Shown here piece by piece: positions 8,707-16,713 of a stretch of DNA of 64,000 bases (position 1 is the stretch's first letter; each line of letters opens with the position of its first letter). Source of the stretch: Kitasatospora sp. MAP5-34. GTDB lineage: Bacteria; Actinomycetota; Actinomycetes; Streptomycetales; Streptomycetaceae. Under the pieces are notes generated by a model that was given only the letters and a program-made list of their open reading frames with translations, was not told the DNA's origin and ran no database searches. The stretch spans positions 23,482 through 87,481 of the forward strand of contig NZ_JARXZC010000034.1 in the NCBI RefSeq assembly GCF_029894335.1. The letters are read 5' to 3'. A program made the translations under genes and the position numbers.

Positions 8707-9995
8707 ACCGACTGCGAGACCCCGATCCTGATCGGCGCGTCCACCGGCCGGGTCACCGGGCCCCTGCGGGTGGACCGGCCGAGCCGGCGGGCGGACAGCA
8801 GTGCCGCCCCCAGCAACAGCAGGTCGCGGGCGGCCAGCAGCCCGGCGGCGGTCGGCGATCCGTCGACGAGCGCGCGGCCCATGAACGGGAACACCGCCAT
8901 CGTCAGCGGACAGGCCGCCAGCACCAGGTACGCCACCGGCCGCTGCGAGGTCCCGGGGTGCACCAGGCACACGGCCGCCAGCGCCACCAGCCAGACCAGG
9001 TACTGCGGACTCAGCACCCGGCTGGTGACGGTGAACAGCAGCACCGCCGTGAACGCGGCGTCCGGCAGCACCCAGCCGGGCCGCAGGTCCGACCTGAGCC
9101 GCCACCGCACCAGCCAGACCAGCGCGAGCACGGTGGACGCCTCGCTCAGCCGCGTCACCACCCCGACGTACGGTCCGAGGAACTCCGTCGAGCCGTAGTG
9201 CACCGCGAGCCGCCCGGGCCAGCCGAGGTGACGGACGAGGTGGAACGGCAGGGCTCCCAAGGACTCGAACTGCACGCCGCGATCCCGCTGCGCCGTCAGA
9301 AACCCGAAGGCCCCCGGCATGGCCAGGGCCGCCGTGCCGGTCAGCAGCACCACCGCCGTCAGCGCGGCGAGGGAGGAACGGCGGGTGCGCGGACCGCGTT
9401 CCGTACCGATCAGCAGCAGTACCGGCCACGCCTTGACCAGTGTGCCGAGCGCCACGAGCACGCCGAACCACCGGTCCCCGCCCGGGCGGCCCCGCCCGGC
9501 CGCCAGCAGCGCCGTCACGGTGAGAGCGGCGGCCGCGATGTCGAAGCGGGTCCACGGGACGGTCCAGAGCAGTGGCAGTCCGAGAGTCCAGAGCCAGCAC
9601 GCTGCAGGCCCGGCGGTGCGTCCGCCGTCGGCCGGGGGACGGCGGCTCGCGCGGACCAGGGCGGCCAGCACCACGGCGTCGCAGAGCGCGCACAGCAGCA
9701 CGAACGCGCGGTCGTACCCGACGAACGGCACCAGCCCAGGGGCGAGGATCACCCCGGCGGCGCCGGGCGGGTACTGCCAGGTGACGTCGCCGATGGGGAA
9801 GCTGCCGGAGGTCAGCACGTCGAACCAGCCGTGGTAGACGTGCGAGACCGAGTAGTCGAGCGGGTCCTCGGTGGCGAACGGCCCGGCCTTCAGCGCCCCG
9901 GTGACCAGCACGGCCCGGCTGAGCAGCCAGCAGAGCACGGGCCACGCCAGGTCCGGGACACGGGACAGGAACCGTCGGTGCGGGGAGGAGGGCAT
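8703..9995 (-). CDS. GT-C fold membrane glycosyltransferase, GT87-like
   Basis: About 430 aa with nine or more hydrophobic segments and an early acidic loop (ATEDPLDYSVSHVYH, then TWQYPPGA), as in polyprenyl-phosphate-mannose-dependent GT87/DUF2029 enzymes. It should add a sugar to a lipid or surface glycan on the outer membrane face; the acceptor is unknown. I chose ATG 9995 because GGAG sits 9 bases upstream; an in-frame ATG at 10040 would translate a 9-bp tandem repeat. The stop TAA overlaps the TAG of the convergent YihY gene. It is divergent from a second GT-C gene, which suggests a glycan-assembly pair. Confidence 0.75.
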   Translation of the reverse strand: MPSSPHRRFLSRVPDLAWPVLCWLLSRAVLVTGALKAGPFATEDPLDYSVSHVYHGWFDVLTSGSFPIGDVTWQYPPGAAGVILAPGLVPFVGYDRAFVLLCALCDAVVLAALVRASRRPPADGGRTAGPAACWLWTLGLPLLWTVPWTRFDIAAAALTVTALLAAGRGRPGGDRWFGVLVALGTLVKAWPVLLLIGTERGPRTRRSSLAALTAVVLLTGTAALAMPGAFGFLTAQRDRGVQFESLGALPFHLVRHLGWPGRLAVHYGSTEFLGPYVGVVTRLSEASTVLALVWLVRWRLRSDLRPGWVLPDAAFTAVLLFTVTSRVLSPQYLVWLVALAAVCLVHPGTSQRPVAYLVLAACPLTMAVFPFMGRALVDGSPTAAGLLAARDLLLLGAALLSARRLGRSTRRGPVTRPVDAPIRIGVSQSV

Positions 9996-10006
9996 CACAT
10001 CAGTCT

Positions 10007-10033
10007 CCAGTACCTCTGGTACCTCCAGTACCT
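10007..10033. repeat. Three tandem 9-bp repeats in a divergent promoter region
   Basis: Three head-to-tail copies: CCAGTACCT, CTGGTACCT, CCAGTACCT. They lie 12 bases upstream of the ATG of the minus-strand GT87-like gene and 70 bases upstream of the plus-strand GT39 gene. The GTACC core is itself near-palindromic (GGTACC). They could be operator iterons or a slippage-prone tract; nothing decides between these. Confidence 0.7.
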
Positions 10034-10103
10034 TCCCCACCCCTCCCGCGTCTCCGGCACCGGACTCCGGTGCCTGTGCGCCGGACAGCTGTCCGCATAC
10101 TGA

Positions 10104-11606
10104 GTGATCATGATATCTACTGACTCGTCACCGCCCGCCGCGATACGCCCGTGGGCGGTCGCGCTCGCCCCGGCCGCGCTGACGCTGGTGCTCGGCCTCT
10201 GGGGCATCGAGCGCGGGGGCAGCATCTGGCGGGACGAGGTGGTGACGTATCAGGTCGCCCACCGAAGCCTCCCCGGGATCTGGCGGATGCTCGGCGGGAT
10301 AGACGCGGTGCACGGGCTCTACTACCTCCTCATGCACGGCGTCTTCGCGGTCTGGGACGGTGGTCTGCCCGCCCTGCGGCTGCCGTCGGTGCTCGCGATG
10401 GCCGCCGCCACCGCCACGCTCGCGGAGATCGGCCGCCGCCTCGCCGGAGTGCGGGTGGGGCTGCTCGCGGGGCTGGTCTTCGCGCTGCTGCCCGCTGTGC
10501 AGCAGTACGCGCAGGAGGGGCGCTCGTACGCGCTGGTGTGCGCGGCCGTGGTGGGCGCCACCCTGCTGCTGGTCCGGGCCTGGCGGCGGCCGGGCCCGGC
10601 GGCCTGGGCCGGGTACAGCGTCACCGTGCTGGTCGCCGCCGTGCTGCACGAGTTCGCCGTACTCGCGGTGGCCGCGCACGGGCTGACGCTCTGGTGGGGG
10701 CGGGCGCCGCGCGCGGTCCGCCGTGGGTGGGCGCTCGCGACGGCGGCCGCGCTGCTCGCACTGGCACCGCTGATCCTGATCAGCCGTCAGCAGGCCGACC
10801 AGGTCTGCTGGATCAGCACGCCGGGCTGGTCCGACCTCTGGGCCCCGGCTCTCACCGCCGTCGTCGGCGCGCTCTGTGCCTGCCTGCCCTCGGTGCCGGG
10901 CAGCGCCGAGAGCGTCGTCCGGCTGCGCGCGGTCGCGTTGCCGCTGCTGGTCCTGCCGCCGGTGGCGCTGATCCTGGTCTCCTACCTCGACCCGCTCTAC
11001 GTGGACCGCTATGTGCTCTACAGCTACGCCGGGCTGGCGCTGCTGCTCGGGCCGGTCCTGGACCGGGCGTGGTCGCGCCTGGGGCCGGCCGCCGGTCGGA
11101 CGCGGTCGGCACTCTCGATCGCCGTACTGCCGGTCGTCCTGCTCGCGCTGCTGCCCGTGGAGCTCGGTCTGCGTTCACCCACGGCCAGGCCCAACGACGT
11201 CGCGGCGGCCGCCAGGGCAGTGCGCGACCTGGCCAGGCCGGGCGACGGAGTCCTGTTCATCCCCTCGGCCCGCCGGGAGGCCGCCCTCTACGACCCCGGT
11301 GCCTTCGCCGCGCTGCGGGATCTCGCGCTGGCCGAGACGGGGAACGACTCAGCGACGATCAACGGGGTCGAGGCCGAGCCGGGCCTGATCCGCTCGGCGC
11401 TGACGGCGGACCGGGTCCAGCGGGTCGTGGTGGTCACCGACCCGAAGCCGCGCCCGAACCCCTCGGCCCGTGACCGCGTGAAGCTGACCGTGCTCGCCGA
11501 ACGCTTCCGGCTCTGCCGCACCGAGTTGGTCCACGGCCTGGAAGTGGCCCGCTACGCCACCCCCGGAGGGTGCGGTGATCAGGACGAAATCGCAGGTCAA
11601 AAATAG
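10104..11606 (+). CDS. GT-C glycosyltransferase, GT39/ArnT-like
   Basis: A 500-aa polytopic membrane protein. After the first membrane helix comes SIWRDEVVTY, the acidic DE pair expected in the first outer loop of GT39-type enzymes, then QQYAQEGRSYAL, typical of this family. About ten further hydrophobic stretches follow, with a soluble C-terminal domain from about residue 365. It probably transfers a sugar from a polyprenyl phosphate to a surface acceptor. GTG 10104 or ATG 10110 can serve as start. It is divergent from the GT87-like gene. Donor and acceptor are unknown. Confidence 0.75.
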   Translation: MIMISTDSSPPAAIRPWAVALAPAALTLVLGLWGIERGGSIWRDEVVTYQVAHRSLPGIWRMLGGIDAVHGLYYLLMHGVFAVWDGGLPALRLPSVLAMAAATATLAEIGRRLAGVRVGLLAGLVFALLPAVQQYAQEGRSYALVCAAVVGATLLLVRAWRRPGPAAWAGYSVTVLVAAVLHEFAVLAVAAHGLTLWWGRAPRAVRRGWALATAAALLALAPLILISRQQADQVCWISTPGWSDLWAPALTAVVGALCACLPSVPGSAESVVRLRAVALPLLVLPPVALILVSYLDPLYVDRYVLYSYAGLALLLGPVLDRAWSRLGPAAGRTRSALSIAVLPVVLLALLPVELGLRSPTARPNDVAAAARAVRDLARPGDGVLFIPSARREAALYDPGAFAALRDLALAETGNDSATINGVEAEPGLIRSALTADRVQRVVVVTDPKPRPNPSARDRVKLTVLAERFRLCRTELVHGLEVARYATPGGCGDQDEIAGQK

Positions 11607-11657
11607 GATGCGGGCATTTCCTCGGACCCCGTAGGCTCTGACCTGACATCAGATCGG

Positions 11658-11674
11658 GGCCCTGTCACAGGGCC
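11658..11674 (+). terminator. Compact GC hairpin downstream of GT39 gene
   Basis: A perfect 7-bp stem with a 3-base loop (GGCCCTG TCA CAGGGCC), 52 bases after the GT39 stop and 25 bases before a small ORF with a strong ribosome site. There is no T-run. It may terminate the upstream gene or act in the 5' leader of the downstream transcript. Confidence 0.4.
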
Positions 11675-11698
11675 GGTACGAAGTGGGAGGTGAGCCTC

Positions 11699-11770
11699 AT
11701 GGCTGTCGCCGTGATTTCGGCTGCCCAGGGCAGCAAGCGCACTCACCTCACCCTCCCGGCCGCCGGCTGA
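11699..11770 (+). CDS. Possible 23-aa leader ORF before rsgA
   Basis: ATG 11699 is preceded by GGGAGGTGAG, one of the best ribosome binding sites in the window. The ORF encodes MAVAVISAAQGSKRTHLTLP followed by AAG and stops at 11770, 70 bases before rsgA. I know no family for it. It may be a leader peptide, a small protein or chance; the hairpin at 11658 and the ribosome site make a transcribed leader plausible. Confidence 0.35.
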   Translation: MAVAVISAAQGSKRTHLTLPAAG

Positions 11771-11840
11771 CGCACGAGCAAGCCGCTCGCGCAGCCGTAG
11801 ACCCGCCGGGATCGCATTCCTCCCGAAGGGCCCCACTGCG

Positions 11841-12929
11841 TTGTCGTACGCGACTCCGAGCACCACCAGCACCACTGCTCTCTCCGGCTATGGCTGGACT
11901 CCCGAGCTCGAAGAGCTCTTTGCCCCCCTCGCCGAGGCCGGGCTCACCCCTGCCCGGATCGCCCGGGTCGACCGTGGCCAGTGCGATGTCGTGCTCGCCG
12001 ACCCCGGCACGGGCGAGCTGCGCACCGTCCGGACGGACACCCGTCCGGTCGGCGATCCCGATCCGATCAACTGCCCCTGTACCGGCGACTGGGCGGCCGT
12101 CGACCTGGCGGCCGCGCCCATGCCCACCGTCTCGGCCCTGCTGCCGCGCGGCACGGCGATCATCCGCAAGGGCGCGGGCGCGCGCTCGGACGGCCAGGTG
12201 CTGGCGGCCAACATCGACACCGTCCTGATCGCCGTCTCGCTCGCCGCCGAGCCGGATCTCGGCCGGATCGAACGCTTCCTCGCCCTCGCCTGGGAGAGCG
12301 GCGCCGAGCCCCTGGTCGTCCTCACCAAGGCCGACCTGGTGGACGACGCCGACTTCGTCCGCTCGGACGTCGAGGAGATCGCGCCCGGCGTCACCGTCCT
12401 GGTGGTCAGCGCCGAGACCGGCGAGGGCGTGGACGTGCTGCGCGCCTGCGCACCCGGCTCCACCGCGCTGATCGGGCAGTCCGGCGCGGGCAAGTCCACG
12501 CTGACCAACGCGCTCGCCGGCACCGACGTGATGACCGTCCAGCAGACTCGGGCCGCCGACGAGAAGGGCCGGCACACCACCACCACCCGCGAGCTGATCC
12601 CGTTGCCCGGCGGCGGCGTGGTGATCGACACCCCCGGCTTGCGAGGCGTCGGCCTCTACGGCGGGGAGGGCCTGGCACACGCCTTCTCCGACATCGAGGA
12701 GCTGGCGGAGAACTGCCGCTTCCACGACTGCGGCCACCGCTCCGAGCCGGGCTGCGCGGTCGGCGCCGCCCTCGCGGACGGCACCCTGCCGCTGCGCCGG
12801 ATGGACAGCTACCTGAAGCTTCAGCGCGAGAACGAGTGGATCGCCTCGCGCAGTGACGCCCGCCTCGCGGCCGAGCGCCTGAAGAAGTGGAAGACCATCG
12901 TCAAGTCGGCCGGCAAGGTCCGCCCGTAG
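11841..12929 (+). CDS. rsgA: Ribosome small subunit-dependent GTPase A
   Basis: A 362-aa circularly permuted GTPase that checks late maturation of the 30S subunit. An N-terminal OB-like region is followed by GTPase motifs in permuted order: G4 LTKADLV (about residue 155), G1 GQSGAGKST (about 213), G3 DTPGLRG (about 265). The C-terminal zinc site is ENCRFHDCGHRSEPGC (about 293-308). The most likely start is TTG 11841 with GAAGGG upstream. A 15-bp terminator hairpin follows the stop. The gene stands alone here. Confidence 0.93.
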   Translation: MSYATPSTTSTTALSGYGWTPELEELFAPLAEAGLTPARIARVDRGQCDVVLADPGTGELRTVRTDTRPVGDPDPINCPCTGDWAAVDLAAAPMPTVSALLPRGTAIIRKGAGARSDGQVLAANIDTVLIAVSLAAEPDLGRIERFLALAWESGAEPLVVLTKADLVDDADFVRSDVEEIAPGVTVLVVSAETGEGVDVLRACAPGSTALIGQSGAGKSTLTNALAGTDVMTVQQTRAADEKGRHTTTTRELIPLPGGGVVIDTPGLRGVGLYGGEGLAHAFSDIEELAENCRFHDCGHRSEPGCAVGAALADGTLPLRRMDSYLKLQRENEWIASRSDARLAAERLKKWKTIVKSAGKVRP

Positions 12930-12946
12930 CTAACGGATCAACCCCA

Positions 12947-12980
12947 GGCAGGGGCGCGGGAACCCTCCCGCGCCCCTGCC
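12947..12980. terminator. Strong hairpin terminator after rsgA
   Basis: A perfect 15-bp stem (arm GGCAGGGGCGCGGGA) with loop ACCC, 18 bases after the rsgA stop. The arms resemble the outer arms of the long stem-loops found elsewhere in the window (for example 35281-35350), so it may be a short relative of that family. Confidence 0.75.
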
Positions 12981-13137
12981 TACCACCGGAGCCTCCTACG
13001 CGGGGTTCACCAGCCGGAACCGCACCAGCACCACGGGCGTGGTGTCGTCGACGGTGAACCCGGGGTCGCCGAGCGCCTCCACGGTGATGTCCGATTTCCG
13101 CCGGTCGAGTCCCGGGCGGTGCCGCAGACTGGACTAC

Positions 13138-14697
13138 GTGATCGACGACGAGACCAGATACCGGGCCGTGGGCAGCCGGGACGCCCGCTTCGACGGCGTG
13201 TTCTTCACGGCAGTCCGCACCACGGGCATCTACTGCCGCCCGAGCTGCCCGGCGGTGACACCGAAGCGGGTCAACTGCGCCTTCTACCCGACGGCCGCCG
13301 CCGCCCAGGGCGCGGGCTTCCGCGCCTGCCGCCGCTGCCGTCCGGACTCCGTGCCGGGCTCGCCCGAGTGGAACCACCGCGCCGATCTGGTCGGCCGGGC
13401 GATGCGCCTGATCGGCGACGGGGTGGTGGACCGCGAGGGCGTCGCGGGCCTCGCCGGCCGCCTCGGCTACAGCTCCCGGCAGCTCCAGCGGCAGCTGACC
13501 GCCGAGCTGGGCGCCGGCCCGATCGCGCTGGCCCGCGCGCAGCGCGCACAGACCGCCCGACTGCTGCTGCAGACCACCGAACTCCCGGTCACCGAGGTCG
13601 CGTTCGCGGCCGGCTTCGCCTCCGTACGGCAGTTCAACGACACCGTCCGCGAGGTCTACGACCGCACCCCGAGCGGCCTGCGCACCGAGGTCTCGGCCGA
13701 TCGGCGCGGCGGGGCCCCGGCGGGCACGCTGAGCCTGCGACTGGCGTACCGGGGCGCGCTCGACAGCGACCACCTGATCGACTTCCTCGCGCTGCGCGCC
13801 GTGCCCGGCGTCGAGGAGGTGGTGGCCGGCGGCCGGCCCGGTGTCCGGACGTACCGCCGCACGCTCACGCTGCCCTACGGGCACGGCATCGCCGAGGTGG
13901 ACGGACTCGGGACCGGCGTCCGCCCCGACCGGGGGTGGCTGGACTGCCGCCTCCGGCTCACCGACCTGCGCGACCTGACCACCGCCGTGCACCGGCTGCG
14001 CGCGCTGTTCGACCTGGACGCCGACCCGGATGCCGTGGACGGGCAGCTGGCCGCTGACCCGCTGCTCGGCGGCCTGGTCCGGTCCCGTCCGGGCCTCCGC
14101 TCCCCGGGCCACGTCGACCCGCACGAGCTGGCCGTGCGGGCGGTGCTCGGCCAGCAGATCACCGTCGCGGCCGCCCGCACCCTGGCGGCCCGGCTCGCCG
14201 AACGGTACGGCGCCGCGCTGCCCGAGCCGAGCGGCGGGCTGCGCCTGCTCTTCCCGACCGCCGCCGCCCTCGCCGACGCGGAGCCGGCCGACCTCGCCAT
14301 GCCCGAGGCCCGCCGCCGCGCGCTGCGCGGCCTGTGCGCGGCGCTGGCGGACGGCACGGTCCGCCTGGACGGCGGGGTCGAGCGCGAGCAGGCGGCGGCG
14401 GAGCTGCTCGCGCTGCCCGGCATCGGCCCGTGGACCGTGGGTTACCTTCGGATGAGGGCACTCGCCGACCCGGACGTCTTCCTGCCGGGCGACGCCGGAG
14501 TGCGGCACGGGCTGCTGCGCCTGGGACACCCCGGCGACCCGAAGGCGGCCGCTGCGGCGGGCGCGGCGTGGGCGCCGTGGCGCTCCTACGCCGTCCACCG
14601 GCTCTGGGCGGCGGCCTCCGCCGCGCCTGCCCCTGCTGCTACCTCTGCTTTCTCCTCCTCTGCTTCCGCTTCTGGCTCGGAGAGTGACAACGCATGA
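13138..14697 (+). CDS. Ada-type methyl-sensor fused to AlkA 3-methyladenine DNA glycosylase
   Basis: About 519 aa. The N-terminal Ada zinc domain carries IYCRPSC and CRRCRPD, the four cysteines that sense methyl phosphotriesters. An AraC-type helix-turn-helix follows (LAGRLGYSSRQLQRQL). Then comes an AlkA N-domain and a helix-hairpin-helix glycosylase (LLALPGIGPWTVGYLRMRAL, with a catalytic Asp in LADPDVFLPGD). It should both excise alkylated bases and act as a methylation-activated regulator. GTG 13138 is favoured because the upstream extension is not Ada-like; ATG 13087 is possible. It overlaps ogt by 4 bases, so repair functions are made together. Confidence 0.88.
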   Translation: MIDDETRYRAVGSRDARFDGVFFTAVRTTGIYCRPSCPAVTPKRVNCAFYPTAAAAQGAGFRACRRCRPDSVPGSPEWNHRADLVGRAMRLIGDGVVDREGVAGLAGRLGYSSRQLQRQLTAELGAGPIALARAQRAQTARLLLQTTELPVTEVAFAAGFASVRQFNDTVREVYDRTPSGLRTEVSADRRGGAPAGTLSLRLAYRGALDSDHLIDFLALRAVPGVEEVVAGGRPGVRTYRRTLTLPYGHGIAEVDGLGTGVRPDRGWLDCRLRLTDLRDLTTAVHRLRALFDLDADPDAVDGQLAADPLLGGLVRSRPGLRSPGHVDPHELAVRAVLGQQITVAAARTLAARLAERYGAALPEPSGGLRLLFPTAAALADAEPADLAMPEARRRALRGLCAALADGTVRLDGGVEREQAAAELLALPGIGPWTVGYLRMRALADPDVFLPGDAGVRHGLLRLGHPGDPKAAAAAGAAWAPWRSYAVHRLWAAASAAPAPAATSAFSSSASASGSESDNA

Positions 14698-15221
14698 CAA
14701 CTGTGTTCACGACCATGGAGAGCCCGCTGGGCCGACTGCTGCTGAGCGGTGTCCTGGACGGGAACGGCCCGGCGGCGCTCGCCACGGTCACCGCTCCCGG
14801 ACAGAAGGGCGCACTCGCGGAACCGGCCGACGACTGGACCCGCGACCCGGCGCCGCTCGCACCGGCCGTCGAGCAGCTGACGGCCTACTTCGCGGGGGAG
14901 CTGACCGCCTTCGACCTGCTGCTCGCACCGGTCGGCACCGAGTTCCGGCACCGGATCTGGGACGCTCTGGACGACATCCCGTACGGCGTGACCGTCACCT
15001 ACGGCGAACTGGCGGCTTCGGCCGGGCAGTCGCCGCGCGCGGTACGCGCGGTGGGCGGCGCGGTGGGGGCCAACCCGCTGTTGGTGGTCCGGCCGTGCCA
15101 CCGGGTGATGGGAGCGAACGGCACGCTCACGGGCTTCGCGGCCGGCGTCGACAGCAAGCGCTGGCTGCTGGAGCTGGAGAGCGGATCGCCGGGGAGCAGC
15201 CCGGCGGGGACGCTGTTCTGA
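14694..15221 (+). CDS. ogt: Methylated-DNA--protein-cysteine methyltransferase
   Basis: A 175-aa suicide repair protein that moves the alkyl group of O6-alkylguanine onto its own cysteine. The active site VRPCHRVMGANG is at about residues 130-141, with the DNA-binding helix YGELAASAGQSPRAVRAVGGA before it. The ATG overlaps the TGA of the Ada-AlkA gene (ATGA), indicating translational coupling. Length is normal for the family. Expression probably follows the methylation-responsive Ada part encoded just upstream. Confidence 0.93.
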   Translation: MTTVFTTMESPLGRLLLSGVLDGNGPAALATVTAPGQKGALAEPADDWTRDPAPLAPAVEQLTAYFAGELTAFDLLLAPVGTEFRHRIWDALDDIPYGVTVTYGELAASAGQSPRAVRAVGGAVGANPLLVVRPCHRVMGANGTLTGFAAGVDSKRWLLELESGSPGSSPAGTLF

Positions 15222-15241
15222 GCCGGTCGGCTGATGGGCCG

Positions 15242-15832
15242 TCAGTTCGTACGGTCGTCCGAAGCGGTGTCCGTGGCGGTGTCCGAAGCGGCGTCCGTGC
15301 CGGTGATTCCGCTGCCGCTGCCGCCGGCCAGGGCCTTGGCCAGCAGCTCCAGGCCGGGGAGCGCACCCATCACGGCTTCACGGTTCGCGGGCGAGAGGCT
15401 CTCCAGAGCCTCGGCCAGGCGGCGCTCGTGGGCCCGTTGCCAGTCCCGCAGCTGCTGGTGGCCCGCTTCGGTCAGCGCGATCCGCGCGGTGCGGCGGTCG
15501 CCGGGGTCGGCCTGCCGGTCCACGAAGCCGGACTCCAGCAGCTTGCCGATCAGTCCGCTCACGGTGTTCGGCGCCAGCCGCTGGCGGGCGGCGAGTTCGC
15601 CGACCCGCAGCGGTGCCGCCGCCAGCGTCTGGAGCAGCTCGACCTGGGCCATCGGCAGCGACTCCCACGGATAGTCGGTGCGGATGCTGCTGCGCAGCGC
15701 CCGGCGCAGCCGGGTGATCACGTCGGTGAGGCGCTGTGCGCGCTCGATCGCCGCAGTCTCCTCCAGCGCTGAGCCACCGTCGGAAACGGCGCTGGTGGGG
15801 GTGGGTGTACCGGGGCTGGGCAGCGACGACAT
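15242..15832 (-). CDS. MarR family transcriptional regulator
   Basis: About 196 aa. The winged helix-turn-helix is at residues about 60-130 (VELLQTLAAAPLRVGELAARQ; the wing includes DPGDRRTARIALTEAG). A Ser/Asp/Thr-rich tail of about 25 residues follows. ATG 15832 is preferred; a GTG at 15859 is in frame but would place the start within the likely promoter. No adjacent structural gene obviously forms its target. The target and ligand are unknown. Confidence 0.82.
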   Translation of the reverse strand: MSSLPSPGTPTPTSAVSDGGSALEETAAIERAQRLTDVITRLRRALRSSIRTDYPWESLPMAQVELLQTLAAAPLRVGELAARQRLAPNTVSGLIGKLLESGFVDRQADPGDRRTARIALTEAGHQQLRDWQRAHERRLAEALESLSPANREAVMGALPGLELLAKALAGGSGSGITGTDAASDTATDTASDDRTN

Positions 15833-15900
15833 GGCGGAAAGCGTAGCGCTTGCCGGCACCCACCTCGTCCGCTGACCAGTAGGCAGGACGGGGCATCCCA

Positions 15901-15973
15901 GGGCGCGGGGAACTGCGCGAATCGGAAGGCCGCTGACCGTTGCATTCCGACCCTTGCGCGGCCCCCGCGCCCC
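15901..15973. repeat. Long intergenic stem-loop, copy 1
   Basis: The left arm begins GGGCGCGGGGAACTGCGCGA and the right arm ends GCGCGGCCCCCGCGCCC, with an inner CGGAA/TTCCG pair. It sits between the MarR gene (minus, upstream end) and the 3' end of the DUF305 gene. It is one of several related elements in the window (35281, 38515, 50099, 50176) and may terminate transcription or be a REP-like element. Confidence 0.75.
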
Positions 15974-15990
15974 CTCGGTTAGCGAATGCG

Positions 15991-16713
15991 TCAGGCGAGC
16001 GGCTTCGCACCCCGCTCGGCGAGCATCTGCGTGATCATGTCGATCTCGGAGAGCTGCCCGTTCACCATGGTCTGGGCGAGCCGCTTCTCGACCGGGTCGG
16101 TGCTGACGTCCACGTACCCCTGGGCCATCTCGACCCCGCCCTTGTGGTGCTGGACCATCAGCTGCAGGTAGAACACCTCGGCGTCCCGCCCGCTGAGCGT
16201 ACGCAGCTTCGCCAGGTCGGCGTTGGTCGCCATGCCGGGCATCAGCGAGCCGTCGTGCGCCACGTAGGTGTGGTCCATCTTCATCCAGGCCATCGGCTGG
16301 TCACCCGAACTCTGCGGCAGCCCCCAGTGGTCGAGCCACCCCATCAGCATGCCCCGCTGGTTGGCCTGGGTGTTGATGATGTCGAACGCCAGGTTCCGGA
16401 CCGCGCTGTCCTGCGTACGGTCCCGGACGATGAACGACATGTCGATGGCCTGCTGGTGATGCGTCGCCATGTCCCGCGCGAACCCGGCCTCGGGCGAGCT
16501 GTTCGAGGGCGCGGTCGCGGACGTACCGGAGGCGGACGGGCCGCCCGCCAGCAGCGCCGGAACGCCCAGGCAGAGCGCCACGGCCGTGGCCAGCGCGGCC
16601 GGCCACCACACCCGCCGCGCGCGGGAGCGCGGCGGGGTGGTTGCGGTGGTTCCAGTGGTGTCGGCGGCGGCGTCGAGCTCCTCGGTGCCGGTCACCGGCT
16701 CGGACTCGCTCAC
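15991..16713 (-). CDS. DUF305 family extracytoplasmic protein
   Basis: About 240 aa. The N-terminus has a Thr-rich cytosolic stretch, then one hydrophobic anchor (WWPAALATAVALCLGVPALLAGG). The rest is the DUF305 four-helix domain with DMATHHQQAIDM and LMVQHHKGGVEMA, His/Met-rich motifs that suggest metal, perhaps copper, handling. Metal binding is inferred from the residues. GTG 16713 overlaps the TGA of the DUF3105 gene (GTGA), so the pair is coupled; GTG 16725 is an alternative. Confidence 0.85.
   Translation of the reverse strand: MSESEPVTGTEELDAAADTTGTTATTPPRSRARRVWWPAALATAVALCLGVPALLAGGPSASGTSATAPSNSSPEAGFARDMATHHQQAIDMSFIVRDRTQDSAVRNLAFDIINTQANQRGMLMGWLDHWGLPQSSGDQPMAWMKMDHTYVAHDGSLMPGMATNADLAKLRTLSGRDAEVFYLQLMVQHHKGGVEMAQGYVDVSTDPVEKRLAQTMVNGQLSEIDMITQMLAERGAKPLA

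Noticed and set aside
9996..10040. N-terminal extension of the GT87-like gene to ATG 10040
   Set aside because: The extension translates the 9-bp tandem repeats and lacks family similarity; ATG 9995 has a better ribosome site.
12996..13082. A 28-codon minus-strand ORF ending LVRFRLVNPA
   Set aside because: It reads rather protein-like and faces the rsgA terminator, but it has no ribosome site, no recognisable family and a stop just upstream. It may be a fragment of a lost gene.
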